Shown here: in pieces, positions 7,299-15,307 of the stretch
Position numbering within the stretch: the stretch's first letter is position 1
Layout of the letters: each line of letters opens with the position of its first letter
NCBI GenBank assembly: GCA_965223955.1
Contig: OZ245029.1
Span: forward strand, 310,001-374,000
Source: Bin75 sp965223955
GTDB lineage: Bacteria > Nitrospirota > Nitrospiria > Nitrospirales > UBA8639
Length of the DNA stretch: 64,000 nt
Reading direction: 5' to 3'
Translations under genes and position numbers: made by a program
The notes under the pieces: generated by a model
Seen by the model: only the letters and a program-made list of their open reading frames with translations
Told to the model about the DNA's origin: nothing
Databases searched by the model: none

Positions 7299-9005
7299 GC
7301 GAACTTGCGGTTCCCATTGGGTAATCCGAACAGGCAGAAAATCGAGTTGAGGCGGCCCACCGGGACGATGAGAAATCAGAATATGTTTCAACCAATGTTC
7401 GTCGTCACGATGGAGGCAATCCGTTCGAAAATGTGCACCGCGACTTTCTTTCCGCGTCAGGGCGCCCAGCGCAATGGTTTCGGCACAATCCAGCATAAAG
7501 TCGAGTTCCAACGCACGAACGAGGCTCGTATTGAACACCTGTCCTTTATCATGAATAGCCACGCGATTCCATCGCTCCCGGAGACCGGCCACCGTCTGTT
7601 GAGTAAGGGCCATCCCTTCCTGATCGCGAAACACGCCCAAGCCTTCCGTCATGGTGCAGCCCATCTCGTGCTGGATACGGGCGATGGTATCGCCGGTATC
7701 GGGCCGGTCGAAGATCTTTTTGATATTGTTTTCCTCATCCTTCACCACGCCGTCGCCGATACGGGGTTGCGGAAGGGTTTTCGCATACTCTCCGGCACAA
7801 CGACCCGCCCGGCGCCCGAACACCACGGTATCCAACAGGGAATTCGCTCCGAGTCGATTCCCGCCGTGGAGACTCAGACACGCGGCTTCTCCGGCCGCAA
7901 AAAGGCCGGGAACGCCTTGCCATCCGCCTGCAAGGTCCCAGCAGCGTCCCTCCACGTCCGTCTTCACCCCGCCCATCATATAGTGCATACCCGGGCACAC
8001 GGGAATCGGTTCTTCGGTCAAATCGATATTGGCAAACGACTTCGCCTCCTCAAAAATTTGGCTGAGGCGCTCCCGGATGAGTCCTTTGCCCAAATGCCGG
8101 CAATCGAGCAACACGCAGCCGTTGATCCCCCGGCCTTCATGGATCTCAATCTGCTCGGCGCGAGACACCACGTCACGCGAGGCCAACTCCATCATGTTCG
8201 GAGCATACTGCTCCATGAAACGCTCCCCCTCGGAATTCAGCAAATAGGCGCCTTCCCCCCGGGCTGCCTCACTCAGGAGCAATCCTTTTCCCCGTAAGGT
8301 CGTGGGATGATATTGCACCATCTCCATGTCCATCAGCGGGGCTCCGCCCCGATACGCAATCGCGATGCCATCGCCGGTACAGATCAGCGCATTGGTACTC
8401 GGCTCGAACACGCGCCCCAACCCACCGGCGGCAATGATCACGGCCTTGGCCTTGAACAACGCCACGCGCCCGGTTCGTATTTCAAAGGCCACGACCCCTC
8501 CGCATTGTCCATGCTCATCCTTGACCAATGACAACACGAACCACTCCTCGAACACCGGAAGGCGCGCCTTCATGATCTGCTCATACAAGACGTGCAACAG
8601 GGCTTGTCCGGTAAAGTCGGAAACGAAAAAAGTGCGAGCGCGTTTCTGACCGCCGAAGCGACGGGTCCCCAACCGCCCGTCTTCGTTCCGGTTAAAGATC
8701 ACGCCCATGTGTTCCAAGGCCAGAATGTCCTGCCCGGCCTCCTGCGCCAAAATTTCCACGGCATCCTGGTCGCTTAAATAATCGCTGCCCTTGACCGTCT
8801 CAAAGGCATGTTCTTCCCACTTGTCTCCACGGTCGGTCAGTGCGGCATTAATGCCGCCCTGCGCGGCATTGGAATGGCTCCGAACGGGATGGACCTTGGT
8901 GATGATCGCGACAACAGCCCCGGTCTCACGTGCGGCCAACGCTGCCCGCAGCCCCGCCAACCCGGCACCCATCACAAGCACGTCAAATTCATAAGAAGTC
9001 ACCAT
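7290..9005 (-). CDS. sdhA: Succinate dehydrogenase/fumarate reductase flavoprotein subunit
   Basis: This 571-residue flavoprotein oxidises succinate or reduces fumarate. It shows the FAD-binding dinucleotide motif VLVMGAGLAGLRAALAARE (residues ~9-27) and the flavinylation region VRSHSNAAQGGINAAL (about residue 42), with the histidine that carries covalent FAD. The QYHPTTL active-site segment, HYMMGGVKTD and the C-terminal helical domain with ESRGAHFRTD are also present. It belongs to the shorter, FrdA-like group. It is first in the leftward sdhA-sdhB-sdhE set. The stop codon lies in the end of the inserted repeat element, so the last residues (VRVY) may have been altered by the insertion. Confidence 0.95.
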   Translation of the reverse strand: MVTSYEFDVLVMGAGLAGLRAALAARETGAVVAIITKVHPVRSHSNAAQGGINAALTDRGDKWEEHAFETVKGSDYLSDQDAVEILAQEAGQDILALEHMGVIFNRNEDGRLGTRRFGGQKRARTFFVSDFTGQALLHVLYEQIMKARLPVFEEWFVLSLVKDEHGQCGGVVAFEIRTGRVALFKAKAVIIAAGGLGRVFEPSTNALICTGDGIAIAYRGGAPLMDMEMVQYHPTTLRGKGLLLSEAARGEGAYLLNSEGERFMEQYAPNMMELASRDVVSRAEQIEIHEGRGINGCVLLDCRHLGKGLIRERLSQIFEEAKSFANIDLTEEPIPVCPGMHYMMGGVKTDVEGRCWDLAGGWQGVPGLFAAGEAACLSLHGGNRLGANSLLDTVVFGRRAGRCAGEYAKTLPQPRIGDGVVKDEENNIKKIFDRPDTGDTIARIQHEMGCTMTEGLGVFRDQEGMALTQQTVAGLRERWNRVAIHDKGQVFNTSLVRALELDFMLDCAETIALGALTRKESRGAHFRTDCLHRDDEHWLKHILISHRPGGPPQLDFLPVRITQWEPQVRVY

Positions 9006-9331
9006 GTTTCAAACAGATCGACGAACAAAAGCCTCCTTGTTCATTCTAGCATAGGTGCCGCGCTGACCCTTCTCTCATTGGCATGAAAATAGTAATGATA
9101 TCCCGCATTGGTCATTCCCGACGTTTGTAATCGGGAATCCAGAGTCGTTTTCTTCCTTTTCATCTCTTGGGGTGCAGGCGGCAAGCCTGCATGAGGGATT
9201 CTTGTACGTGTTCGCTCATTCATGGACAGAATGCAGAACTGACCACACCCTATCTGTCATTCCGAGCGAAGCGAGGAATCTCGTAGTTCCTTGAAGCGCC
9301 TGTACTTGCATTCCCATCGCTGATCCGGTTC
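9006..9331. other. Gene-free interval with REP-like and solo MITE-end repeats
   Basis: No gene is supported here. A REP-like repeat lies at about 9108-9140 (CGACGTTTGTAATCGGGAAT core). A TGCAGGCGGCAAGCCTGCAT palindrome is at 9174-9193. A solo copy of the MITE terminal repeat, TTGTACGTGTTCGCTCATTC, is at 9202-9221. A nearly identical composite occurs at 14225-14390. The sdhA promoter should lie at its left edge but I see no clear consensus boxes. Confidence 0.65.
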
Positions 9332-9884
9332 TCAAAGACCGAGAATTTCAAGAAGTCTTCGCAGCCCTTTATCGTACCGAGCTGCCCGCCGCAGGTCGGA
9401 TACGGTAAAGCGGGGTTTCATTTGATCCGCGGTCAGCAATGATTTGCTGTACTCGGGCCAAACCTTTCGAAGCTCTGCCATGGATTCACCTGCGGCGATT
9501 GCGCGACTCTCATGTCCTTGATGCAGCCTGAGCAGCAGGCCTTCCAGGTTCGGATTCTGAAAGATGATCTCCAGCTTTGACCTGGACGCCACGGCTTGGG
9601 CGTCACGTCGCTTGCACGTCTTGTGCATAGCGGTCCCGGTCCAGTAATACCAGACTGTGACTGATATCCCTTCTGTCGAGATGTCTCGTCAAGCGGCGAG
9701 CGGCTTCCTTGACGACGGATACGGAGTCGCCTCCGCTTCCCGTCGTGACGTTCAAATGCAGGTGAAGACCCTCCCCGTCGCAACAGAATTGGAGGAACCG
9801 CGCGAAGGCCCGATCGTTCTTTCCTTCGACCCCGATAAAGATGACTCGCCTGGGTTCGACTGGGATTGGCCTGCGTCGGGGCAT
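9332..9884 (-). pseudogene. RloB-like (Toprim-related) defence protein, frameshifted
   Basis: Two overlapping reading frames together make one RloB-like protein. The first half (9884-9603) reads RVIFIGVEGKNDRAFARFL and SLVLLDRDR, the acidic Toprim-like motifs. The second half (9628-9332, next frame) reads KLEIIFQNPNLEGLLLRLHQ, which matches the SNPxFExWLLLH block of RloB. The frames must be joined near 9605-9628, which requires a shift of +1 (one extra base). It lies 6 bases downstream of the AAA ATPase gene. AAA ATPase plus RloB pairs are known abortive-infection modules (AbiL-like). The shift could be a real inactivating mutation, a sequencing error or a programmed shift, and the sequence alone does not decide. 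Confidence 0.75.
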
Positions 9885-9890
9885 CGCCTC

Positions 9891-11111
9891 TCAACCGATT
9901 TTCGGGAGACCGCCGAGCACCCCAGACCGGTACTTGGGATAAAGACGGGCGTCACGGCGAAGGCCGCGCACGTCCTGGGCTCCGTGTACCTTGGTCGCGC
10001 CGTTGCCGTCCTTCTCCACGATGAAGACCTCCTCTTTCTCCAGGTCGTCGAGCAGACCGACGTTGTGAGAGGTAACGAAGAGTTGCCCGTCGCGGGGATT
10101 GGTCTCTCGGGAGCGGAACCAGTCGAGAACTTCGCCGACGATATCTACGTGAAGATCGCCGTCGACTTCGTCTAGGGCAGCGGGAACACCATTCTTGAGT
10201 GCGCAATCTATTTGAGGAAGTAGATGAAACAGACGTTTCGTCCCGCTGGATTCGAAATGCAGAGGGACTGGCACGTCGAGCCCGTGATGCTTGAAGACCA
10301 CCGTCTTCCCCCCGATTATGCCGTGACTAATATTAATATCAAAGCCTTGAATCCCCAGGTCGCTGGATTGGATATGCTTCCCGGCCCAGGCTCTTAGCTC
10401 GGGATTCTGTTCCAACATATCGATTACCGTTTTGGTCGGAGGCTCCCATTTCCCGTGATACACAATATTGCTCGACCACAGGACCAATCGCATTGATTCT
10501 GCGATTCTCATGGCCAGTGGTACGTTGAGCAGATCGAGCGTGGCAACCACCGAGGCATCCGCTCGAACTGCCTTGAGGCGTTCATCCTTGGGCTTGAACC
10601 CGAACTCGTCGGAAACGTATATGGGCTTTCCCTGACCGCCTCGCTCGAAAAGACGGCGGGGACGGCCCTTCGGGAAGCAGGACAGCGATTCGTAATGGAA
10701 GAAATGGCCCTGGAAGCCGGAAGCATCGCGTCCGACGGCCAACTCGTAGCGGAACAGTTGCCTAGGTTCGCCAGGCGCCAGCCAATCCGCCTCGAACTCC
10801 ACAGAAAATCGTGTCGGTTCTCCCCTGGTCTCCGGAGAAAGGAAGGGCATGAAGGACTTGATCGGGTTGTTCTCCTCCGTAGGCAACGCGGATGAGGCGA
10901 TTCGGGCGGTAATGTTCAGCGCACTGAGCAGCGTTGTCTTGCCCGATCCGTTGGGTCCGATGAGCACCACGACGGAAGGAAGCCTGATATCCGGCTTGGC
11001 CGCACTACGCCGGAAGCGCGGCAGGTCTGGAGCCGTTCCCGGAATGCGCAGATCGAGAACGACTTCTTCTCGTATGGAGTGGTAGTTTGATACTGAAAAT
11101 GATGTGATCAT
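9891..11111 (-). CDS. AAA family ATPase, AbiL/RloA-type defence protein
   Basis: This is a 406-residue ABC-type AAA ATPase of the AAA_15/AAA_21 group. The N-terminal SFSVSNYHSIREEVVLDL is the usual start of this group. Walker A is LIGPNGSGKTTLLSAL (about residue 51). The signature-like ESSGTKRLFHLLP is near residue 288, Walker B is AALDEVDGDLHVDIV and the switch histidine is in FVTSHNVGLLD. The next gene encodes an RloB-like protein, and such pairs sense phage infection and trigger abortive responses. This is family knowledge, not something shown by this locus. PARIS is a related architecture but has a DUF4435 partner, which I do not see here. Confidence 0.87.
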   Translation of the reverse strand: MITSFSVSNYHSIREEVVLDLRIPGTAPDLPRFRRSAAKPDIRLPSVVVLIGPNGSGKTTLLSALNITARIASSALPTEENNPIKSFMPFLSPETRGEPTRFSVEFEADWLAPGEPRQLFRYELAVGRDASGFQGHFFHYESLSCFPKGRPRRLFERGGQGKPIYVSDEFGFKPKDERLKAVRADASVVATLDLLNVPLAMRIAESMRLVLWSSNIVYHGKWEPPTKTVIDMLEQNPELRAWAGKHIQSSDLGIQGFDINISHGIIGGKTVVFKHHGLDVPVPLHFESSGTKRLFHLLPQIDCALKNGVPAALDEVDGDLHVDIVGEVLDWFRSRETNPRDGQLFVTSHNVGLLDDLEKEEVFIVEKDGNGATKVHGAQDVRGLRRDARLYPKYRSGVLGGLPKIG

Positions 11112-11342
11112 TTGTCAATCTTAACTATTTTTCGTCAACGTAGCAATATAAATTGAATTTTGAAGCTTATCCATGCGTCCTTGTCCAAGTTCCGCCTGAC
11201 GGCTGCCTACGCACTCAATTACACGCCCAACGCGTGCTCGATCATCTGCTTCGAGCAGGTAGGTTCATTCAGAAAATAGACCTATGAATGCTATACTGCC
11301 CCGCTCGATCCGAATGCAGCACAAGGCGGTTTTGGAGGAGAG

Positions 11343-12314
11343 TCATTGACCGTCATCTTGTTGTTGATTCATCTGACAGTGTTTGTTCACGAGATAGGCG
11401 GCGAATGAGGCACAGGCGCCGAACATGAAAACCGCTTCTTCCAGCCAGACATCTGATGAATCCTGAAACACCAACGAATGACGAACACCTTCTTCACTGT
11501 TGGTGTAGGCGTAAAGTTTTTCGAGTGCGGTTTTAAGCTGTTCATTGGCAAGCAATCCTTTCTTTTCAAGAACTTTTAGCGCTTTGCCGAGTGTGCTTGA
11601 CGTCAGGTCGATTTTGCAGGCAACGGCTTCAACAGCGTGGATGCTGTCTGCAATGGAATCTCCGTATTGCTGCGCATTGATGTGTTCCGCCGCTTGGCGT
11701 AAGTGCGTTGTTGCGCCTTCCATGCCGCTTTTGCGGAGCATCTCGATGGCTTGCTGTGTCGCTTCACCTTGTTCTCTGCTGCTGCGCGGGAAAAAGCGGC
11801 AAGGGCTTTGTGAAATGTCCAACCAATAAGGTGCAGCATGTTGATTGAACTGATTACTAATAGCCAAAATGAATTCGTTTCTGTGTATGATAAACTCCTT
11901 GGAATACTGATTCGGGACTATGGTGCTGCCTGTTACAGTCACCCCAGTTGGACTGTCGGAATTTGCCACGATTTCGATGAGGTCGAGCACGGTGTTGAAT
12001 TCCGCTCTCTCTATTATTTCCTTGAATTGAGACATTCCGTTATCGTGGTCGGTTTGAATTTCGTCCTGAGGCAATTTGAGCAACGTCCCAAGAACGTATT
12101 CAATGAATCCCTTGATTTCCGTGCCTTTGAACCTGTACCGCCCGGTAAGATCCTTATCTCGAAATGCGCTAAGACATTCACGCATACGGTTCCATATTTC
12201 ACGCCTCAAATCAGCAGATAACTCTTCCAACCGCATCGGGGCCGGCAAAAGCTCATACCCATAGCGTTGTGAAAACGTGAGATGCTCGGCGAACGTATCG
12301 CGTTTCTCGGCCAT
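11343..12314 (-). CDS. AbiJ-NTD4 / HEPN-like defence protein
   Basis: This is a 323-residue protein. The N-terminal FSQRYGYELLPAPMRLEELS and LRREIWNRM pattern is typical of the AbiJ N-terminal domain 4. The C-terminal third is a helical HEPN-like domain: QYGDSIADSIHAVEAVACKI, TLGKALKVLEKKG, then the possible R-x-x-x-H-type RNase site region EEGVRHSLVF. AbiJ proteins are abortive-infection factors, and HEPN domains are often RNases. It stands alone between the AAA-RloB pair and the HigBA-like pair, which supports a defence role. An alternative GTG start is at 12317. Confidence 0.8.
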   Translation of the reverse strand: MAEKRDTFAEHLTFSQRYGYELLPAPMRLEELSADLRREIWNRMRECLSAFRDKDLTGRYRFKGTEIKGFIEYVLGTLLKLPQDEIQTDHDNGMSQFKEIIERAEFNTVLDLIEIVANSDSPTGVTVTGSTIVPNQYSKEFIIHRNEFILAISNQFNQHAAPYWLDISQSPCRFFPRSSREQGEATQQAIEMLRKSGMEGATTHLRQAAEHINAQQYGDSIADSIHAVEAVACKIDLTSSTLGKALKVLEKKGLLANEQLKTALEKLYAYTNSEEGVRHSLVFQDSSDVWLEEAVFMFGACASFAAYLVNKHCQMNQQQDDGQ

Positions 12315-12386
12315 CACACAGTCTCCTCAAAAATTATTTCCCGAAAAACTCGCTCGATACTGACAAGATAGATGTAGTTGGATCAC

Positions 12387-13484
12387 TCATGATGCAGCCT
12401 GCCACTCCAGGCGCACTTTTAACCTGTTCAGAGGTGTCCGCCAAGATAGGCAGCCTTCATACTGAAGCCTCCCAACAATGATGCCCGGGGCTATTCCCTG
12501 CTCCCCGGCAAATCGCCGAACGGCGCTTTCGCCATGTGGGGAAGTTGCGACAAACTGCTTCCAGTCGCCATGTGGTATGAGAAAATTCGAGGCCCATTGA
12601 TTGGCTTCCGACTCAATGTCGGCGTTTTCCTCATTCGCTTTCGTCCAGTCGATAAAGATGTACTTTTTGCTATGCAGGAGGACATGGGCGGCCTCGTGAA
12701 AAAAGCTGAACCACAGATGATCGTCGGTCTTATGGCGGATGCTGAGCTCAATCACAGCCTTCCGAGGGGTCAGCCACCAGGCTGCACCACTGAGAGCGGT
12801 CTGCGGAAGAGGCTTGACCAGCACCAAACCAACACCCGCATTGTTGCAGAGTTGTTGCGCCTCTTCCAGGGCGCGCGCTACCGGCGTCTGCGTGAGTCCG
12901 CGAATCTCCTTTAACGCCTGTTTGAATCGAGCCTCGTTGTAAGCGCGACACTCCTGCTGTTCAGCCTCAAGCTCTCCAAGCCGGAGCCACGTTGCCAGCG
13001 CGGGTTTGTCGCTTTGGAAACTGGGCGAGTGTCGATAGGCAACGCTCATCCCTTTGTACTTCGCGTGCCAGGCGTTGACCGACCCCACACCGAAGAAGGC
13101 CAGCAGCTTTGATATCGCCTCAGCATCGGATGCGGGTTTGTCGAGCACCTCTCGATTCACCAACTCCTTAAGAGAAAACGCCTTTAGCCAGGAAGCACCT
13201 CCTGTCTCTTGCGCCTCAACCTCACGGGCTTTGTGAAGCTGATAGCGGGCTTCTATACCCAGCCAGATGCTTGCATCAAGACCAAGCACTTTCTCAAATT
13301 GGAGCGCGGTCCTGGGTTCAACGGGAGCCTTGCCGGCGATGATCTCGCTGATGAGCTTTGCGGAACGGCCACACCGCCTGGCGAACTCGGCATGGGAGAG
13401 GCGTTGACTCTGCAAGTGTTCCTCGACGACCCAGCCAGGCGGAACAGCATAGTCGGGTTCGTAAGAATAGGTCGTGACAGCCAC
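12387..13484 (-). CDS. HigA-type HTH antitoxin fused to ImmA/IrrE metallopeptidase domain
   Basis: This is about 365 residues. The N-terminal Xre/HigA helix-turn-helix (PGWVVEEHLQSQRLSHAEFA, RCGRSAKLISEIIAGKAP) is followed by a linker. A zinc peptidase domain of the ImmA/IrrE type follows, with HEAAHVLLH (about residue 262) and the downstream acidic EANQWASNFLIP helix. In such fusions the peptidase part may cleave or sense the partner. The GTG at 13484 is preferred over the TTG at 13511 because AGGAGG lies seven bases before it. It follows the HigB toxin stop by 13 bases, which gives the toxin-first order of higBA operons. Confidence 0.87.
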   Translation of the reverse strand: MAVTTYSYEPDYAVPPGWVVEEHLQSQRLSHAEFARRCGRSAKLISEIIAGKAPVEPRTALQFEKVLGLDASIWLGIEARYQLHKAREVEAQETGGASWLKAFSLKELVNREVLDKPASDAEAISKLLAFFGVGSVNAWHAKYKGMSVAYRHSPSFQSDKPALATWLRLGELEAEQQECRAYNEARFKQALKEIRGLTQTPVARALEEAQQLCNNAGVGLVLVKPLPQTALSGAAWWLTPRKAVIELSIRHKTDDHLWFSFFHEAAHVLLHSKKYIFIDWTKANEENADIESEANQWASNFLIPHGDWKQFVATSPHGESAVRRFAGEQGIAPGIIVGRLQYEGCLSWRTPLNRLKVRLEWQAAS

Positions 13485-13497
13485 GTCGTTTCCTCCT

Positions 13498-13830
13498 TCA
13501 GTGGTAATCAATGACTTCGATGATCGTGATAGCAGTCACTTCATCCGTGTTCATTTCACCTTTGGCTTTCCGCGACGATGTGTCGGCAGGTTCAAAAATC
13601 AACCGATACGGATGAATGAGATCAACGGCATGCTGTCCGGCACGGTTTCCGTGAAGCTGATGACGCCGGTTTGGCGGCAAGGTCGGCACCATCGACAACA
13701 TCGGAGCCTCCCTGAGCACTGCGAGGCGCGTCATGATCGTGCGCGCCATGCGGTCGCCGTAAACCTTCCGGAGAGCGCTGGCAGAGTTGAACGTGTTGGC
13801 GAGCTTTTTGGTCCGGAAGACAATTTCCAC
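13498..13830 (-). CDS. higB: HigB/RelE-type toxin
   Basis: This is a 110-residue RelE-superfamily mRNA interferase-like toxin. It starts MEIVFRTKKLANTFNSASAL and has RLAVLREAP, then the strand-rich HPYRLIFEPAD and ITIIEVIDYH, which ends in the family manner. It begins with GTG, since the ATG a few bases upstream runs into a stop. A perfect-arm palindrome lies 17-34 bases upstream and probably serves as the operator bound by the HigA-like partner encoded next. Confidence 0.83.
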   Translation of the reverse strand: MEIVFRTKKLANTFNSASALRKVYGDRMARTIMTRLAVLREAPMLSMVPTLPPNRRHQLHGNRAGQHAVDLIHPYRLIFEPADTSSRKAKGEMNTDEVTAITIIEVIDYH

Positions 13831-13847
13831 GTTTATGGCATATTTTA

Positions 13848-13864
13848 GTTACCTAATAGGTAAC
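13848..13864. promoter_or_regulatory. Palindromic operator upstream of higB
   Basis: GTTACCTAATAGGTAAC has perfect 8-base arms around a single central base. It sits just upstream of the GTG of the leftward higB gene and next to AT-rich DNA (TATAAAAT). Autoregulation by the HTH antitoxin is the likely use. Confidence 0.65.
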
Positions 13865-13881
13865 ATTTTATATGAACGGAC

Positions 13882-14205
13882 TCAGAAAAACAAGCGGATT
13901 TCAGTGATGGAAGAGCCCTGATTGCTTCTCAGTGCCTGCTCCAAACGCCACAGGTCATGATTCTGTTGCATCCTCAGCCAGAGCCCAGGACCATTGCCGA
14001 TCAGTTTGCCGATCCTCAGCGCCATTTCTGCCGTGATAGGGTGCGTGCAAGCCAAAATCCTATGCAACTGCTGGCGCGAAACACCGAGTCGCCTGGCTGT
14101 CTCGCTGACCGATAAGCCCAGTGCCGGCAGAACGTCCTCGCGCAGGATTTCCCCCGGATGTATTGAGGGACGTTGTAACGGGCGTTTGACGCGATACTCA
14201 GCCAT
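13882..14205 (-). CDS. higA: Orphan HigA/VapI-type HTH antitoxin
   Basis: This is a 107-residue HigA-like protein: RPSIHPGEILREDVLPALG, then the helix-turn-helix LSVSETARRLGVSRQQLHRI and ITAEMALRIGKLIGNGPGLW. The start at 14205 (MAEYRVKRP) is preferred because the longer frame runs into a REP-like repeat. No toxin lies upstream, where a higB would be expected. The nearest toxin gene, downstream, already has its own antitoxin. It may be a remnant of a second higBA locus or may regulate the neighbouring one. Confidence 0.82.
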   Translation of the reverse strand: MAEYRVKRPLQRPSIHPGEILREDVLPALGLSVSETARRLGVSRQQLHRILACTHPITAEMALRIGKLIGNGPGLWLRMQQNHDLWRLEQALRSNQGSSITEIRLFF

Positions 14206-14219
14206 TGGTATGAAAATAG

Positions 14220-14395
14220 CCCTCATCTGTCATCCTTGCGAACGCGAGGATCCAGTGCCTTTCCCCTCGCAACTCGAAGGAAAAGCAAAAACTCCTGGAT
14301 CCCCGATTAAAGATGTCGGGATGACAGAAGGGTGCAAGGACGTCCCATTTTCATCACTTGGTGTGCAGGCCGCAAGCCTGCATGGAGATTCCTGT
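14220..14395. repeat. REP-like composite repeat
   Basis: Two copies of the REP-like unit are present: GTCATCCTTGCGAACGCGAG at about 14229, and TGGATCCCCGATTAAAGATG followed by TCGGGATGACAG at about 14297. A TGCAGGCCGCAAGCCTGCAT palindrome follows at about 14364. The same composite order is seen at 9108-9195. Confidence 0.65.
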
Positions 14396-14584
14396 TCCTT
14401 CAATGCCAACAGCATTGGTCTACTTGTGCGAATCCGACGTGCGGTCGTAAAACGCTCACGCTTCGGAAGGCAACCGTCTTTCGGACCCTTGCTGCCTTGC
14501 GACGGGCCGGGAGCATCGTGTAATCTGCATTCGGTCATCGTCATGATTGGCGATATGAGTTTTTCCGTTCCTGGCGTGAGTTGC

Positions 14585-15307
14585 ATGAGCCCTGTTCAAG
14601 CTATCCCTTCCGACGTCGAATCGCTTGTCCTGGAACTCCAGGCACACCCGGTCAATACCAACGAATTTTTCCGAACGTTCAGGTCTCGAAAACTCCAGCC
14701 TGGACAACTCCGGGCCTTTGTCGGGCAATACCATTATTTTTGCTTCCATTTCGTCAAGGTCCTCGAAGGACTGTTATATCACACCCCGATCCACGAGATG
14801 GAAATGCGAACCGAGTTGGCCAAGACCCTGTACTCGGAGTTGGGCAGTGGCTCACCGGACCGCGTGCATATCCGGCAACTCGAGCGGTTTGCATCTTCCA
14901 TCGGGCTCCAGCCCCGGGACCTCGAACACATCGTCCCGATCCCCGAAGTGACGACCTACCTCGACACGTTGCGGCGATTATTCCTTCACTCCGGACATTT
15001 GACTGCGCTGGGCGCGGCCTTGGCCGTCGAAACCACCGCGGCATCCGAGTTCAGATATTTCGTGCCGGGCCTCGAACAATATGAGCAGTTTCATCCCGAA
15101 GAGTTGGAATTTTTCACGTTACACCTGGCTGAAGAACAGCACCACGGCAATTGGTTGGTTGAGGCCGTTCGCAAGACGACCCGGTCCGAAGATGACGTGC
15201 ATCAAGTGACCGGCGGCGCTCGGGAAGCCGCCGATGCCTGGTCGGAATTCTGGGCGGGCATGTATCGGATGGTCTTTGATGCCAACCCCGCCGATTCGCT
15301 TGATTGA
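14585..15307 (+). CDS. Haem-oxygenase-like diiron oxidase (CADD/PqqC/TenA superfamily)
   Basis: This is a 240-residue all-helical protein. The expected metal ligands of heme-oxygenase-like diiron oxidases are present with the right spacing: E85 (in YSELGSG), H95 (DRVHIRQ), E149 (ALAVET), H180, E184 and H187 (FFTLHLAEEQHHGNW). In chlamydial CADD the last three are H, D and H with the same 4 and 3 spacing. Members of the superfamily carry out oxidative steps in cofactor or natural-product synthesis. It abuts the next gene (TGA directly followed by ATG), so the two probably act together. Upstream in-frame ATGs at 14543 and 14555 are alternative starts. Confidence 0.83.
   Translation: MSPVQAIPSDVESLVLELQAHPVNTNEFFRTFRSRKLQPGQLRAFVGQYHYFCFHFVKVLEGLLYHTPIHEMEMRTELAKTLYSELGSGSPDRVHIRQLERFASSIGLQPRDLEHIVPIPEVTTYLDTLRRLFLHSGHLTALGAALAVETTAASEFRYFVPGLEQYEQFHPEELEFFTLHLAEEQHHGNWLVEAVRKTTRSEDDVHQVTGGAREAADAWSEFWAGMYRMVFDANPADSLD

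Noticed and set aside
9332..11111. PARIS system (AriA-AriB)
   Set aside because: The ATPase would fit, but the partner has RloB-like blocks (EGKNDRAF, FQNPNLEGLLLRLH) rather than a DUF4435 pattern.
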